DNA of 64,000 nucleotides, taken from assembly GCA_900095095.1 (NCBI GenBank), contig FMBT01000291.1, positions 62,001 through 126,000 on the forward strand, written 5' to 3'. Below, one piece after another: positions 53,451-64,000 of this stretch. The DNA is from Fragilariopsis cylindrus CCMP1102. Its lineage: Eukaryota; Bacillariophyta; Bacillariophyceae; Bacillariales; Bacillariaceae. The translations under genes and the position numbers were made by a program. The first letter of the stretch is position 1. The number at the start of each line of letters is the position of its first letter. The notes below the pieces were generated by a model that had not been told where the DNA came from, ran no database searches, and was given only the letters and a program-made list of their open reading frames with translations.

Positions 53451-54059
53451 GAATAGTGAAAGTGGAAAGTGGAATCATGTGGAATAGTGGAATGATGCTA
53501 AATTTAAAAATACTGATTTCTGTGATGGCATCAAAGTGTTCTTTAAGGGGTGCGAAGTACTATAACATACCATAGACACGTATGTACATACTTAGTGTAG
53601 AGGTTTGCCTAATAAAAATTAACACGCAAAAGACTCCGTGCTTTGTGTCGTGAAATTTAACGCGTTAAACTCATGACTAAATTAGCGTTTGCTGGAGGAA
53701 GTGCAGTAAGCAAGGCGCAAGAATTCCTGAACGAAATTCATCGTGAATCTAGAATCGAATCCTACGTACACAAAATAATGATACACGCTAAAAAATTCTG
53801 AATTTTTGGTGCACGTATTTTTGATTAAAATGCAACGCACACTTTCATTGAAATTCGACAAATCTCCCACCAAGACAGAACTGTTGCTGTCCCACAAAAA
53901 TTAGACTTTAGAACACATTTATATTGCATCAGTGGTTGAAAAAGAGGATTGGCGAACATACATATACTGTAGTCTTCCAAATCGATAATAGATTCATTTT
54001 GGTTTCGCGATCAGACGGATCTTTCATTCTTTTAAATATTTCTTCTAATCATTCGAGCC
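53451..54059. other. Divergent intergenic region, PPR / CBS-PP2C
   Basis: 609 bp. Two short frames (53682-53897 minus; 53924-54106 plus) lack protein-like features. No motif recognised. Confidence 0.4.
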
Positions 54060-56339
54060 ATGGTATCATCATCAGCACTATTTACACACAAAGCTATGCG
54101 CTGTAGGACTTCTCTAATTCGATTTGCAGGATCTACAAGGTTACCATGTCCTTCAAGTACCAGAAGAATTTCTCCTTCGTCTTTGTCATCATTTTGTGGT
54201 GCTCGTAGTGTCGAAGATGATAATACGCTTTCTTATTGGACACCACGACGTTCATTTCAAACATACATTTCGCAAAACTGCCAACAACAGCAGCAGCAGC
54301 AGCAGTCAGTCAACGACACCAAACATCACAACATGTAACAGGAGAAAAGCAAAAGAATCGACTACGACATTTCTCATCTTCGACTGCAACAGAAGATGAT
54401 GAAGAAGACCAAAATAATGACATCAAAAGCAACAATAATGATGATGATGATGATGGTACCACCAATTTTCCTGGTAGAGCCCCATCATCGAGTACGTCGG
54501 AATCAGATGTAGTCGATTTCGAGGTTAAACGACGTAGAGTTGCAGATGTGCCTATCCGAGAAGTTTTAGACGTAAGTCCATTCCATGATATATGAACAGT
54601 ACATAAGTTGTTACAGTGCATTGCAGTCTGATTACATTTTCAAAAACTTTACTCTCTTTACTTTTTCTCAACTGACTTACGTTTTTTCTCTATTTTTTGG
54701 TCACTCAAAAACCATACAAAATAAAACAAAACAAAACAAATCAAATCAAATCAAATCAAACAATCAATGCTGAATGATACAGTCCAAACATGCATATCGT
54801 TGGGTAAATCCTGTAATTAGTGAAGATGCTACGATTCGTAATGCAATACCAACCGTCATTGAAGGTGGATTGTCTGGAATGATGGTGATCGAAGCACCCA
54901 AAAATCCATCAGAAAAAGACAAAAATAACCACACTGAAAGCCCGCGACGTGTTGTGGGACTATTAACATCCAGAGATTTGCTACGTATGATGGCGGCGGG
55001 ATTTAAGGATGAAAATATTACCGACGAAGAAATTGTGAACAAAGTCATTGGAGATTACATGACACCTATGTCTCAAGTCATTTACGGAAGACCAACAGAA
55101 ACAATAGGTATGTGCCGCAGCCTAATGTCTAAGCTAGGGATTAAATGCTTACCTATTCTATCAAAAGAGGGTAAAGTTGAAGGTCTAATAACTGCACGAG
55201 ATATGAATGATTATGGACTGTCAGCAAGTGACAGGGGAGGGAAAAAATCATATCTGAATGATGTTTCCGAACGTGTCGGGTTGAGTAGTGACACAAGTAT
55301 GGCGGAACCTCCACTGTATATGAATGCTCATCTTGCGTTAGAACAAAAACCACTTTCTGTTAATATGGGAGTGGACGAATTGCCTCATCCTTACAAGACG
55401 CATGACGGTGTGGGACACAACCGAAGAGGTAAGTTAATGTTAATTCTTTCGATGCGACTGCGAACATAGTTTTTCTCTCTTGTAAAGTATGTGTTTGTGT
55501 ACAATCACGAACAAAATATAATAGCATCACATTCCTTGACTTACCCCGTCTCAAAATAACATTTAAATTGATCGGGTCATTATTGCACCACTTGTTTAAA
55601 GATCACGGCCCTCAAGACCTGGCCACGGATCTGGATTTGTCTGAGGATGCTTATTTTTGCACCCGAGTACATTTGGAAGATGAAAATGATCAATTTTTAC
55701 GAGATGTGACATACTTCGGAGTTGCGGACGGTGTTGGAAGTTGGAGACAATATGGCGTCGACCCACGTCTCTTTTCTCATAAATTGATGGAAGAATGCGA
55801 AAATATTTTGTTGGAAGCATGTCATAGAGATAAAGACATAGGTGGTGGAAAGTTTCGACGTGTCATCCCTCCTGCAGATATCATAGCACAAGCTTACGAA
55901 CGAGTCAAGGCTGAAAACATCATTGGCTCTAGTACCGCATGTGTGGCTTTGTTCGATTGTATCAGACATCAATTACATTTCAGTAATCTTGGTGATTCAG
56001 GTATCATAGTCCTACGGCATATCGATTCTGATATTGCAGGAACTTTGAAACGCGATAGAATAACACCACGAGCGGAAAGATCATCGGATCTTAGAGTGGC
56101 TTTCATTTCTCAGCAGCAATTATTTTCCTTTAACCACCCATACCAAGTTGGATGGACCGGAGAAGAATTGAGTACAGATGAGCATACATCATTCAAGACA
56201 GCTCGTGACTCTTGCACCACCTCCATTCATTTGAGACGGGGTGATATCATCATTATGGCAACCGATGGATGTAAGTATCACCTAATCATGAGTCGTCGTG
56301 TATCTTACACTGAATGCCGCTACCCCAATACGATCTCAT

Positions 56340-56393
<54 letters not shown>

Positions 56394-56903
56394 AATGTAT
56401 ATATTTATGTATACATAAATCTTCTTCTTGGAAAACTGTTTTTAGTGTTTGATAATGTGGATATCGATGATATTACCAAAATTGCTTTGAAATGGGAACA
56501 GGGTGTTGGTCTAATTCGAGGGGGTGACATAGCAGCTAGAGAACAACGTTGGGCGATGGGTAACTCGTTGACAATACTCTCTTCCGAAAAAGTAGGAAGT
56601 TTAGCATCGGAATTGTGCGAGAAAGCGCGGGAGAACAGTCTAGACTCGTCAAAAGATTCTCCCTTCGCACTGCTTGCCAAGGATAATGATATAATGTGGA
56701 GCGGTGGTATGTCACTTAAATTTTTGCTCTGAACTAACGTATTGTCTTACTAAAGATCCTTTCTCACCCTTCGTGTTTATTTACACTATTATGTGTTTCA
56801 CTTTGCTCCATTACGTACAGGAATGCCCGATGACTGCACGGTGATTGTAGCCCATGTTGTCGGACGATCGGCGGACGACGTGACGAATGTAGGCGATCAA
56901 TAG
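54060..56903 (+). CDS. CBS-domain / PTC7-type PP2C phosphatase fusion
   Basis: Five exons: 54060-54571, 54783-55428, 55525-56270, 56446-56706, 56821-56903, all GT-AG. N-terminus is Ser/Arg-rich and presequence-like (AMRCRTSLIRFAGSTR), then poly-Gln and an acidic linker. Exons 1-2 carry a CBS pair (VPIREVLD ... GGLSGMMVIEA ... VVGLLTSRDLL; GDYMTPMS ... MSKLGIKCLPIL ... VEGLITARDM). Exons 3-5 carry a PTC7-like PP2C domain: YFGVADGVGSWRQYGVDP, GSSTACVALFD, LGDSGIIVLR, FNHPYQVG, IIMATDGLFDNV and MPDDCTVIVAHV, covering the metal-binding acidic residues. One-base gaps near 54300 (CAG tract) and 55555 (A run); corrected length 749 residues. CBS domains bind adenosyl nucleotides, so energy-sensing control of a phosphatase is plausible. 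Confidence 0.82.
56345..56392. repeat. TC and TA microsatellites in intron 3 of the CBS-PP2C gene
   Basis: A (TC)n run (56345-56372) passes directly into (TA)n (to 56392). Polymorphic length is expected. Confidence 0.9.
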
Positions 56904-57457
56904 GAATAGACGAAAGATATATACATATTTCATTTATCTTGACTTTATAAAAGCGTTTTTCATGGACGAGATATACATTGCCATCATCCAAAGACCTGAA
57001 AGTTGGATGGTAGAATGAAAGTTAAACTCTTCATTCTCTTGCTAGGACCTACATTAGGACTACTACAAGTAGATTGTACATTGAATTCTTACAATATAGC
57101 TGTCATAATATTACATTTGAATGCAAAACTGAAACTAAATTAATTCTGAATATACAATATACATCGTACTACTACACTGTTCTAGCTAGTAGGTACAATA
57201 CTAGACTACTGCACTATATACTGTAGAGCACGATCGGTTATAAGAGAGTGAAAGTAACTTAATCCCGTAAAACCGTGACTGGAGCATATTTATACAAAAC
57301 AAAAAAGTTTCACAAAAATAAATTTTAAATAGTGTGTTCAAACTAATGACAATTGACAATGTCTTCTACATTTTGTGTCCACTAAATTACAAACTGCAAT
57401 TGGCCAGTGAAGTAACGTTCCCATCACCGTGCTGAAATCACTTAATCCGAGGCTAGA
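56904..57457. other. Intergenic region
   Basis: 554 bp of AT-rich sequence with TACTAC/TAGTA-type short words. No gene or structured element seen. Confidence 0.4.
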
Positions 57458-58090
57458 ATGACGTCTATAGTAGAGCTGTTTCCCAAATGTCGTAAGCTAG
57501 CCTATGACTCCCGTCAGCAGCTAGCTCAGGTTCAAAATGGTATTCTGCACCCATCAGATTTATTTTGTTCGTTAGATGAGTTATCGAATCAACTTGATAT
57601 GATGAATCAGCTCGTTTTGAGAGAAACACCGGCACAAAGAGAAGTATGGAAAAGAAAAATACAAGAAATTCGAGAAGAACAAGTTGGCGTACGGAGACAG
57701 GGGGAACATTACGATAAAGTTGTTAATACCAATGTACGTCATCAAAAAGAAAGAGATGAATTACTTACAAGAAGACGAAACCGGAAGCAGCAATATTCTT
57801 CTACCGAGGAACGAGATAATCTTAATCTTGCCGACGAAGCGAAATCATGGAATCAAAGTCAATATATGGTAACGGGTCTTATAGCTAATGGTGAAGCTAG
57901 TTTGAATACGTTAGTCGATCAAAGGCGACGTATGACTGGGGTATCAAAATTTCTAGGACTAATAGATGATCGTTTAGGAATATCCAACTCAACAATGAAA
58001 GTTATTGAACGAAGAGATATCACCGATGCTTACTTTGTAATTGGAGGATGCGTGTTTACGTGTATAGTCATTTACTTTACTTGGCTTTGA
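57458..58090 (+). CDS. Membrin/GOSR2-like Golgi Qb-SNARE
   Basis: 210 residues. An N-terminal helical region is followed by a SNARE motif with coiled-coil heptads (NGEASLNTLVDQRRRMTGV, SKFLGLIDDRLGISNSTMKV) and a C-terminal TM anchor (FVIGGCVFTCIVIYFTWL). LVDQRRRMTG and LGISNSTMKVIERR are typical of membrin/Bos1, which mediates ER-to-Golgi vesicle fusion. The length matches the family (about 210-225). Single exon, intact. Confidence 0.88.
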   Translation: MTSIVELFPKCRKLAYDSRQQLAQVQNGILHPSDLFCSLDELSNQLDMMNQLVLRETPAQREVWKRKIQEIREEQVGVRRQGEHYDKVVNTNVRHQKERDELLTRRRNRKQQYSSTEERDNLNLADEAKSWNQSQYMVTGLIANGEASLNTLVDQRRRMTGVSKFLGLIDDRLGISNSTMKVIERRDITDAYFVIGGCVFTCIVIYFTWL

Positions 58091-58532
58091 TTGCCCCCAA
58101 AAAGAGAAAAAGAAACGCACAACATATCATCACCATGACGCCATGGTCTCGGAAGGCAGCAATTCATTCTACCAAAAAAAAAAACGATGGTAGAGAGATT
58201 CAGCGCCACGTAGAACCAAGCATACTGGGATGTTACATGCACATACGTGAAGAAAAGGTTTGCTGCGATGATATAAAAACGTCTATGATTGTAGTACATG
58301 TTATTTTTACGACACTCAATTCCTTTCACATCATCTTTTACATATACGTAAACAATATATAAGAGCTCTACTGTATTCGAATTTTTAGGAATAGATAAAG
58401 AATAAAACTTTGCTCGTTTTTGATGATATTAATAAATAATTTGATGAATAGTTTCTCTTATCGTTCGTTCTTTTATTAATTATTATTTTGTAGTATAAAA
58501 TTGTAGTATGATGAATTTCATACTTATATACT
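58091..58532. other. Convergent intergenic region
   Basis: 442 bp between two 3' ends. No gene seen. Confidence 0.4.
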
Positions 58533-60443
58533 TTATAAAGTATCACGGATTGTTAAGCGTCTTACTGTACGACGCAGGGAATGATTATCGTACTCGCTAT
58601 CATCTGCCATGATAGGACCAGTTAGATTATCACTTCTTTGTTCCACCCGTTTTGCTAGTTGTAGAACGGATGGATCAGCTCGCAACAAGGCGTATGAAAC
58701 AGACAGCGATTTGTCATTGTCAACACTTGCGAGAACATAAGGCCATAGCTTAGTAACCGGATCAGGTATGTTTAACGACTTTGGATTGGTCTTGATTAAG
58801 GCTGCGATTAACGGCATGGGCATTTTCATCTCGACGGCCAGATGAAGGGCAAGCCGTTTTGTTTTTTTCACAACTTTTAAACTTCCACGTGGAAACTTCT
58901 TCAAGATTTTCATTGAAACGGCATCCTTACAGGACTTGTTCTGCTGTAGCTGATGTTGTTGATGATGGATACTAGACATAATTTTTCTACCACAAGCTAA
59001 ATGAAGTGGGAGCATACCATTAGAATCGAATTTCTGTAAATCAGCTTTACAATAATTCAAAGCAAGGTCTGTGAAGATAGGAGGAAAGTCATAGGGAGAA
59101 CCAGCAATAAAATGCAGTGGCATCCAAATATCAGGATCAAAATTTCCCTGACGTTTTCCGTGATGAGTATGTTGTATGTCACGGTAATTATCTCGAATGA
59201 CTCGTAAATAGGATTGAATATTTTCCCACACCTCCCGTCCACAAACGTCATGAATAGTCCAATCGGTGTCAACAAAGTTGGTAACAAATTGATCAAACGG
59301 TGTCTTATTTTTATGATTATTGACCATGATTGCATCAAGACTGTACCTCGTTAGTTCTTTTATTCTGCGAGATGACATATATCCATCGAGTGCCCAATGA
59401 AGTGGTGTTTCACCATCCTCGTCTGTACATAACGTGGGATCCACACGAACACTTGTACGGTCTTCGTTGAAATGAGAAGTTGGTTTACAATAATCCATCA
59501 CGTGTTTCAACGAAGAAAAGGGACACTGTCGTGAATAGGACATGTAGTGAAGAGGCGTGCATCCTTTTGAATCTTTGGCCAGTAAAAGAGAAAGAGCTGT
59601 TGGTGCACGGGGATTATTTGTGTTATCTCGCGTACTTCCCAGGATCACTTTCAACATGTTTAAATCACAAGAATTTTCACACAAAATATGCAATGGAGTC
59701 TTTCCCAAACCATCAGTTACGGTTAGTATAGATTCATGGTACCGATAATTATTTGTCGTGTGTGTATCATTTTGTATAAGTACTTCATTATCATTTCCCA
59801 GTAGGTTCACTATTTCTTCGTCGATTAATCGTGCTTGCTCCTCTTCGTCATGGATGACTTCTTCATCTTGATCTCCGTCAACAACGTCAGCAACACCATC
59901 ACCAGCTTCTACTTCTTCGTTGTTATCATTATCATTATTATCATCATCATCATTAGAAGGGAGGATTACTCGGATTGGACCCAGAGAATGAGATACATCA
60001 ATCATAAGTTGTGCAACTTCATAAATCTTCATTCCATCTTCCTCCTGCTCGGAATTTTCATTATCGTCGTCGTCGTCATCATCATCGTCATCATCATCTT
60101 CATCGTCGGACAATTCGTCTTTTGATGACCGAATACTAATTACAGAGTTTGTTGTTTTGCACAGTTCATGAATTGCTAATCGGTGACCAGCCGTTCGATT
60201 TATTTCGTATACAGCTTCAGCATGAACCGAAACAATATCAATCATATTTTGCCACTCTCTCTACAGAAAAAAGATAAAATACAAACGATGAGTCAGCTAT
60301 TATCAAAAATAGGATAAAATAATAGGTCAAAGTGGATATCACGAACAAAGTCAAATCTAGTACTTGTAGGATTAACATACCATTCCAATTTTTTCCAATA
60401 AATTCGGATATTTTTCGAACTCTGGGGAAGTTGTTGAACTCAT
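58533..60443 (-). CDS. Ankyrin-repeat protein
   Basis: Exon 1 (60443-60381) encodes 21 residues, MSSTTSPEF to EKIGM. After a 120-base intron (60261-60380, GTATGT ... TAG) the main exon continues REWQNMIDIV. Ankyrin units: GKTPLHILCEN, GCTPLHYMSYS, GETPLHWALDG, GMLPLHLACGR, RLALHLAVEMK, spread over about 190-530. Two poly-Asp/Glu tracts (about 70-90 and 120-145) interrupt the N-terminal part. Ankyrins are protein-binding scaffolds; partner unknown. This pattern of partial ankyrins with PLH and polar linkers is common in diatom proteins. Intact. Confidence 0.85.
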
Positions 60444-61149
60444 GATTGATGAAGATACGGCTGACTGAGAACGCTAGAATTTCAATTTTATGTTAATGGC
60501 TAGTGAAAGTGTTTTATGCTTTTTTTTTGGCATTCGTTTGTCGAACAGTTCACGTGGTATGTGATTTCCTCCGCGAAGAAGCAAGTTAATTCTACTAATG
60601 GGGATGGGGGAATGTTCCGAAACATTCAAGTGATACGCCGGCAACGTTTCTTTTACTCTCTTGGTTACTGTGATGATTGCATTTAAAAGAAGAATGATCT
60701 TAGATTGTAGCATTACAGTGAAGGATGAGATACCGTAGCAACATTATTCGCCTTTTTGTATCATCGTCTACTTGTCTAAATTGTACGCCAATCATAATTG
60801 TAATGGCGTTGCAAGTACGATAAATACCGTGTCAGTGTTAATTATGGCATTCTTCGAAAGTGACGCGACAAAAAAGTATCAGTCAAGTCGAGTCCCGCGT
60901 GACTAGTGAATATAATGTTAACAACTGAAACTGTTTCTTCTGCAACCAATGCCTGTTGTCAGCATACAGCACTCGTAGTAGCTAAACTACCGACATGGCA
61001 TGTATTACAGCAATATCTCTATCTTCTTTTATATCGCATGTATAGAAAATGGGAATGTGATGAAAGTATTAGTTACTGTAATTCCGAGCTAGCATCAACT
61101 GTCAGTCCAAAATCATAGAGACCAAAATATTGCCAGAGATTGACTATGA

Positions 61150-61186
<37 letters not shown>

Positions 61187-61299
61187 GCCATATATTATAG
61201 ATAATATGCAATCAGTCATAATCACCACGATATTACTGCCAATAACGCTCCTGTTTTTAGTTTATATGTTCTATTTCTCCTATGACTACTGGTGCAGAC

Positions 61300-61337
<38 letters not shown>

Positions 61338-61920
61338 CTTCCTATATATTTATATGGTACAGTGGTATGATTTTAAAATCAAGCTTTATTAGTGTGTAAC
61401 AGCTAGTTATGATCAAATTGGTTTTTAATTCTAATGTCTTCCAAGTAGCAATAGGTCTAATGTGATGTTAACTGGTTAGTTAGGTGATATCTGGGTATTT
61501 TGTTTATGCTTAGAGGCATAAAGAAAGTCTGAGATCTCTTATCTTAAATAACGACAAGTAGACAATGTAATGGAAAGCTTTTGCTGTATGATAATTTAAA
61601 GCAACAAAGCAACAGATTCTCGAAGTAAGTAGTCGCTGGTCTTCTACTTCTGAAATGAATACACATGTCATGTCCTCTTTTGGATGAAGAATGAACACAT
61701 ACAAAGTGTATGAAAGATCTGCAAAAAAGCTAGTTGTACATTAAAAGTCTCTTCAATGATATGCAACAAAAAAAGAAAGATCCTAGGCAGAAGAATCGAA
61801 TCCATATTCTAATAGGAATTATACTCTCATCTTCCACTTTAGAAATGAACAAAGCGGTCCACTTCTTCGGGTTGAATGTAATTTATAAGGTGCAGTACAT
61901 CGTAGATCTAATTAGAATTG
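60444..61920. other. 1.5-kb intergenic region
   Basis: Holds a GT/TA microsatellite and a TA microsatellite (see their entries). ORFs at 60906 and 61734 show no protein-like features. No RNA gene recognised. Confidence 0.5.
61150..61335. repeat. GT/TA microsatellites
   Basis: (GT)n then (TA)n at 61150-61186, and (TA)n at 61302-61335, separated by unique sequence. Confidence 0.9.
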
Positions 61921-62916
61921 TTATTTTTCATCTTTACATATCCTGCATTTGCATCTAGGACAGTCATTATCTTCACCACCAGATTTCCGCCATTGTTTCT
62001 CAATTTCATCTTCTATTAGCATTGGATGGATGTTGTCATATATACGTTGGTGGTCTTGGAAGAATTGACGAAGAGACAGAGATGAGTATTTTAAAGAAAA
62101 ATGTATCAAAACGAACATTGTGGATGGATGTGAAGCTATGTGAGGTTGCAGATCATCCCAATGAACATGTTTTGAAGTATCAGCTTTGTCACGACTTTTA
62201 GCATCAATAAAGGAGCATTCAACAATAACGGTAGAATGTTGATTCAAAATTTCAGGATAATCCATGAATACTTTAGCTGTCGTATCGCCCATAAAACAAA
62301 GAAATGGTTCTTCTTCAACCGTCGTAATAACTACACCATTCTTCCGTAGTTGACCAATTTCTTTACTTGGAAGTTCCTTATATTCATCCTTAAGACAACT
62401 ACGTAACTTGAAAATGCTGTAACCCAAGCACGGGACGCGATGAACCATATTCAATGTACGTATTCGAAATTTAGTCCCTCCTTGTGAAAAGGTAATATCT
62501 TCATCTGCTCTTAAGGGTCGTAGATCGCATTCGCCTTTCGGTTTTTCATTCGTTCCTTCTTTCTGACTATCATCTGCTTCTTCCGATAAACAGCAGTCGT
62601 TCATTTCTTGATATGACTTCACGCAAGCTTTGACAAACGGTAAGCTTGCTTCTGGCAAGTATATTATAGGAGGCGATTGATCATCACTGATGAAACGACG
62701 GAAAATACAATGTACATGGTCAGAATGCGTGTGGGTCAAGAAAATGATACGCGGTTTCCATTGCTGTATCATCGCCCCACAGTCAAATAACCATTTAAGT
62801 TCCGGTATTGCAAATGCAGTCGCATCACCTGCTCGACTTCGTCCGACTAGTTTTGATGTACACTTTTTATTGTTGTTCTCTACAACAAAGCTAGAGGTGT
62901 CAGCTAGCAGGCTCAT
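61921..62916 (-). CDS. Metallo-beta-lactamase fold hydrolase, tRNase Z-like
   Basis: 331 residues. Zinc motif HTHSDH (H62, H64, D66, H67), preceded by IPELKWLFDCG. Later are a MVHRVPCLGYSIF segment, FLCFMGDTT with a metal-bridging Asp, VIVECSFID, and HVHWDDLQPHI ... FVLIHFSLKYSS, as in short nuclear/cytosolic tRNase Z forms. The family cuts the 3' trailer from pre-tRNA. The HTHSDH form is a slight variant of the usual HxHxDH. The C-terminus has a small Cys cluster (CPRCKCRIC) that is unusual for the family. Intact, no organelle signal evident. Confidence 0.8.
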   Translation of the reverse strand: MSLLADTSSFVVENNNKKCTSKLVGRSRAGDATAFAIPELKWLFDCGAMIQQWKPRIIFLTHTHSDHVHCIFRRFISDDQSPPIIYLPEASLPFVKACVKSYQEMNDCCLSEEADDSQKEGTNEKPKGECDLRPLRADEDITFSQGGTKFRIRTLNMVHRVPCLGYSIFKLRSCLKDEYKELPSKEIGQLRKNGVVITTVEEEPFLCFMGDTTAKVFMDYPEILNQHSTVIVECSFIDAKSRDKADTSKHVHWDDLQPHIASHPSTMFVLIHFSLKYSSLSLRQFFQDHQRIYDNIHPMLIEDEIEKQWRKSGGEDNDCPRCKCRICKDEK

Positions 62917-63267
62917 ATTTTTTGATGTTCTCTACTCTTTCTTAATGAAGAATCTTTGTAGCTATCGCTTGATATTCTTCATGCCATCTCTAATCATAAT
63001 AGGACAATCGAATAAATGAACAATAAAAGTTGTCACCTTGTCGTCTCCACCTTGTCGTCGTAGTTATACCGCATGACAAAAAAATAGATTTTTTAAATTT
63101 AATTTTGGATTTTGACACGAAGATAAAAAAATGAAATCGAAAATAAAATAAATAATTTCCCATCTCCCCCGATTAAAATTAGATTATTATAATCTTTACC
63201 GACGACTCGACACATCATAAAAGTACGGAGACTATCATAACATATCATATCCATTACAAACGATAGA
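62917..63267. other. Divergent promoter region
   Basis: 351 bp of AT-rich sequence between the tRNase Z-like gene and the membrane-protein gene. CACCTTGTCGTCG is duplicated at about 63036-63060. Confidence 0.5.
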
Positions 63268-64000
63268 ATGGGTTGTTGCTCCGAGGAAAGCAGTGGCAGT
63301 GGCGGTGGCTGCTGCGGTTGCGGTCAAAAACGCGAAACTAGTATGTGCATGTGTTTGTAAGTTATATCATACTATTATCTAAAAGAGTTGACAAGGAAAA
63401 ATCTGAAAAAGAGGAAGAACGAGTGGGCAACGGCGTCGATTCCTTATTTTTATAAATTACAAATTCTACATTTGACTATACGATGATGCATGTTGTTTAT
63501 CTTTTATGTACTATGCGCATAATTTCCTTTCCTTCTTTGTATCTTTCTTTTGGTACATTGCACCTGACATATGACCTCACACTCTTTTTCGTTTACGTAT
63601 TTCTTTTTTTTTCTACAAAACAAAACAAAAAAATAGACCATACAAAGACGGTTTCATGATCACTGCACAAATTATTTCTATTGTAGCATTCTTAGTTTCA
63701 TGGGTATGGTGGGTAACATTCATTGTTGGTTCAATTAGTCTGGCATTACTTCAACTTGTTTGGTGTTGTCGGCAAAGTAAAACTGGAATGTTTGTATCGG
63801 TAGGAATTTCTACGTTAGCCGGTATAACATGTACTATTGCTGGTGTTGTGATGATCGTTGTTTGGAAGGACCAAACATATTGTTCTGTTTTTACTTTAAC
63901 CGATGGTGATGATGATGATGATGATTATTATAAACAGTTTACTTATTATAATGACGACTATAATAATACTGTTTATATTGACAACTATGCAGAAGAGCGC
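63268..64000 (+). CDS. Membrane protein with N-terminal MGCC lipidation motif, partial
   Basis: Exon 1 (63268-63340) begins MGCCSEESSGSG and has a Gly/Cys-rich run (GGCCGCG). Position 2 Gly and 3-4 Cys are typical of myristoylation plus palmitoylation. Intron donor GTATGT at 63341. An exon from 63637 (acceptor ATAG) encodes PYKDGFMITAQIIS, then three hydrophobic segments and an Asp/Tyr-rich end that runs off the window. With this acceptor the phase is off by one base. An acceptor at about 63688 (TTGTAG) restores it but removes part of the first helix. Family not recognised. Confidence 0.55.

Noticed and set aside
53682-53897. 71-codon minus ORF between PPR and CBS-PP2C
   Set aside because: Random-looking composition, no start context or homology recognised.

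Overview
The window looks like nuclear DNA of a diatom (photosynthetic stramenopile). It is AT-rich, with short GT-AG introns of about 50-215 bp. Several precursors carry a signal peptide followed by an ASAFAP-like plastid motif (DnaJ, RpiA, a small plastid protein, an amino-acid permease). It also holds Copia elements of the kind common in diatoms and a DUF6824-type protein. I assigned this from sequence features only; no database search was run.

Layout. 1-10.8 kb is a nest of two Ty1/Copia retrotransposons. Element 1 (pol C-terminal part plus 3' LTR) abuts a 5'-truncated element 2 (gag, pol, 3' LTR). The element 2 gag/pol junction has all the parts of a -1 ribosomal frameshift signal. 11.4-13.9 kb is a piggyBac-like transposase gene on the minus strand, with one stop-free intron. 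14-19.5 kb is gene-poor and holds an orphan ORF, a zinc-finger-like gene, a TCAGCA satellite and a DUF6824 protein. From 20 kb on the window is ordinary gene space: plastid DnaJ, a dihydropteridine-reductase-like SDR, a DEX1-like FG-GAP membrane protein with an internal 14-residue repeat, plastid ribose-5-phosphate isomerase, an EF-hand/adenylate-kinase fusion, a 5'-truncated class-III aminotransferase, a small plastid protein, a DUF7733-like membrane protein, GCN5 acetyltransferase, an aromatic-amino-acid permease, a large secreted type-I membrane protein with an S/R/K tail, an FkbM methyltransferase, a SUN-domain protein, a PPR protein, a CBS-PP2C fusion, a membrin-type SNARE, an ankyrin protein, a tRNase Z-like hydrolase and the start of a lipid-anchored membrane protein.

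The genes do not form one pathway. Links are by compartment: plastid (DnaJ, RpiA, small protein, permease), secretory route (membrin, FkbM, DEX1-like, S/R/K-tail protein), and nucleus (GCN5, SUN).

At least seven otherwise well-conserved genes carry isolated one-base frame breaks, several in homopolymers or short repeats. Restoring single bases makes the spliced lengths exact multiples of three. This looks more like residual assembly error than decay, but reads are needed to tell. Two small structural finds stand out outside the genes: a 30-bp hAT-like footprint with perfect 8-bp target duplications at 45634-45679, and a double inverted repeat at 14364-14444.
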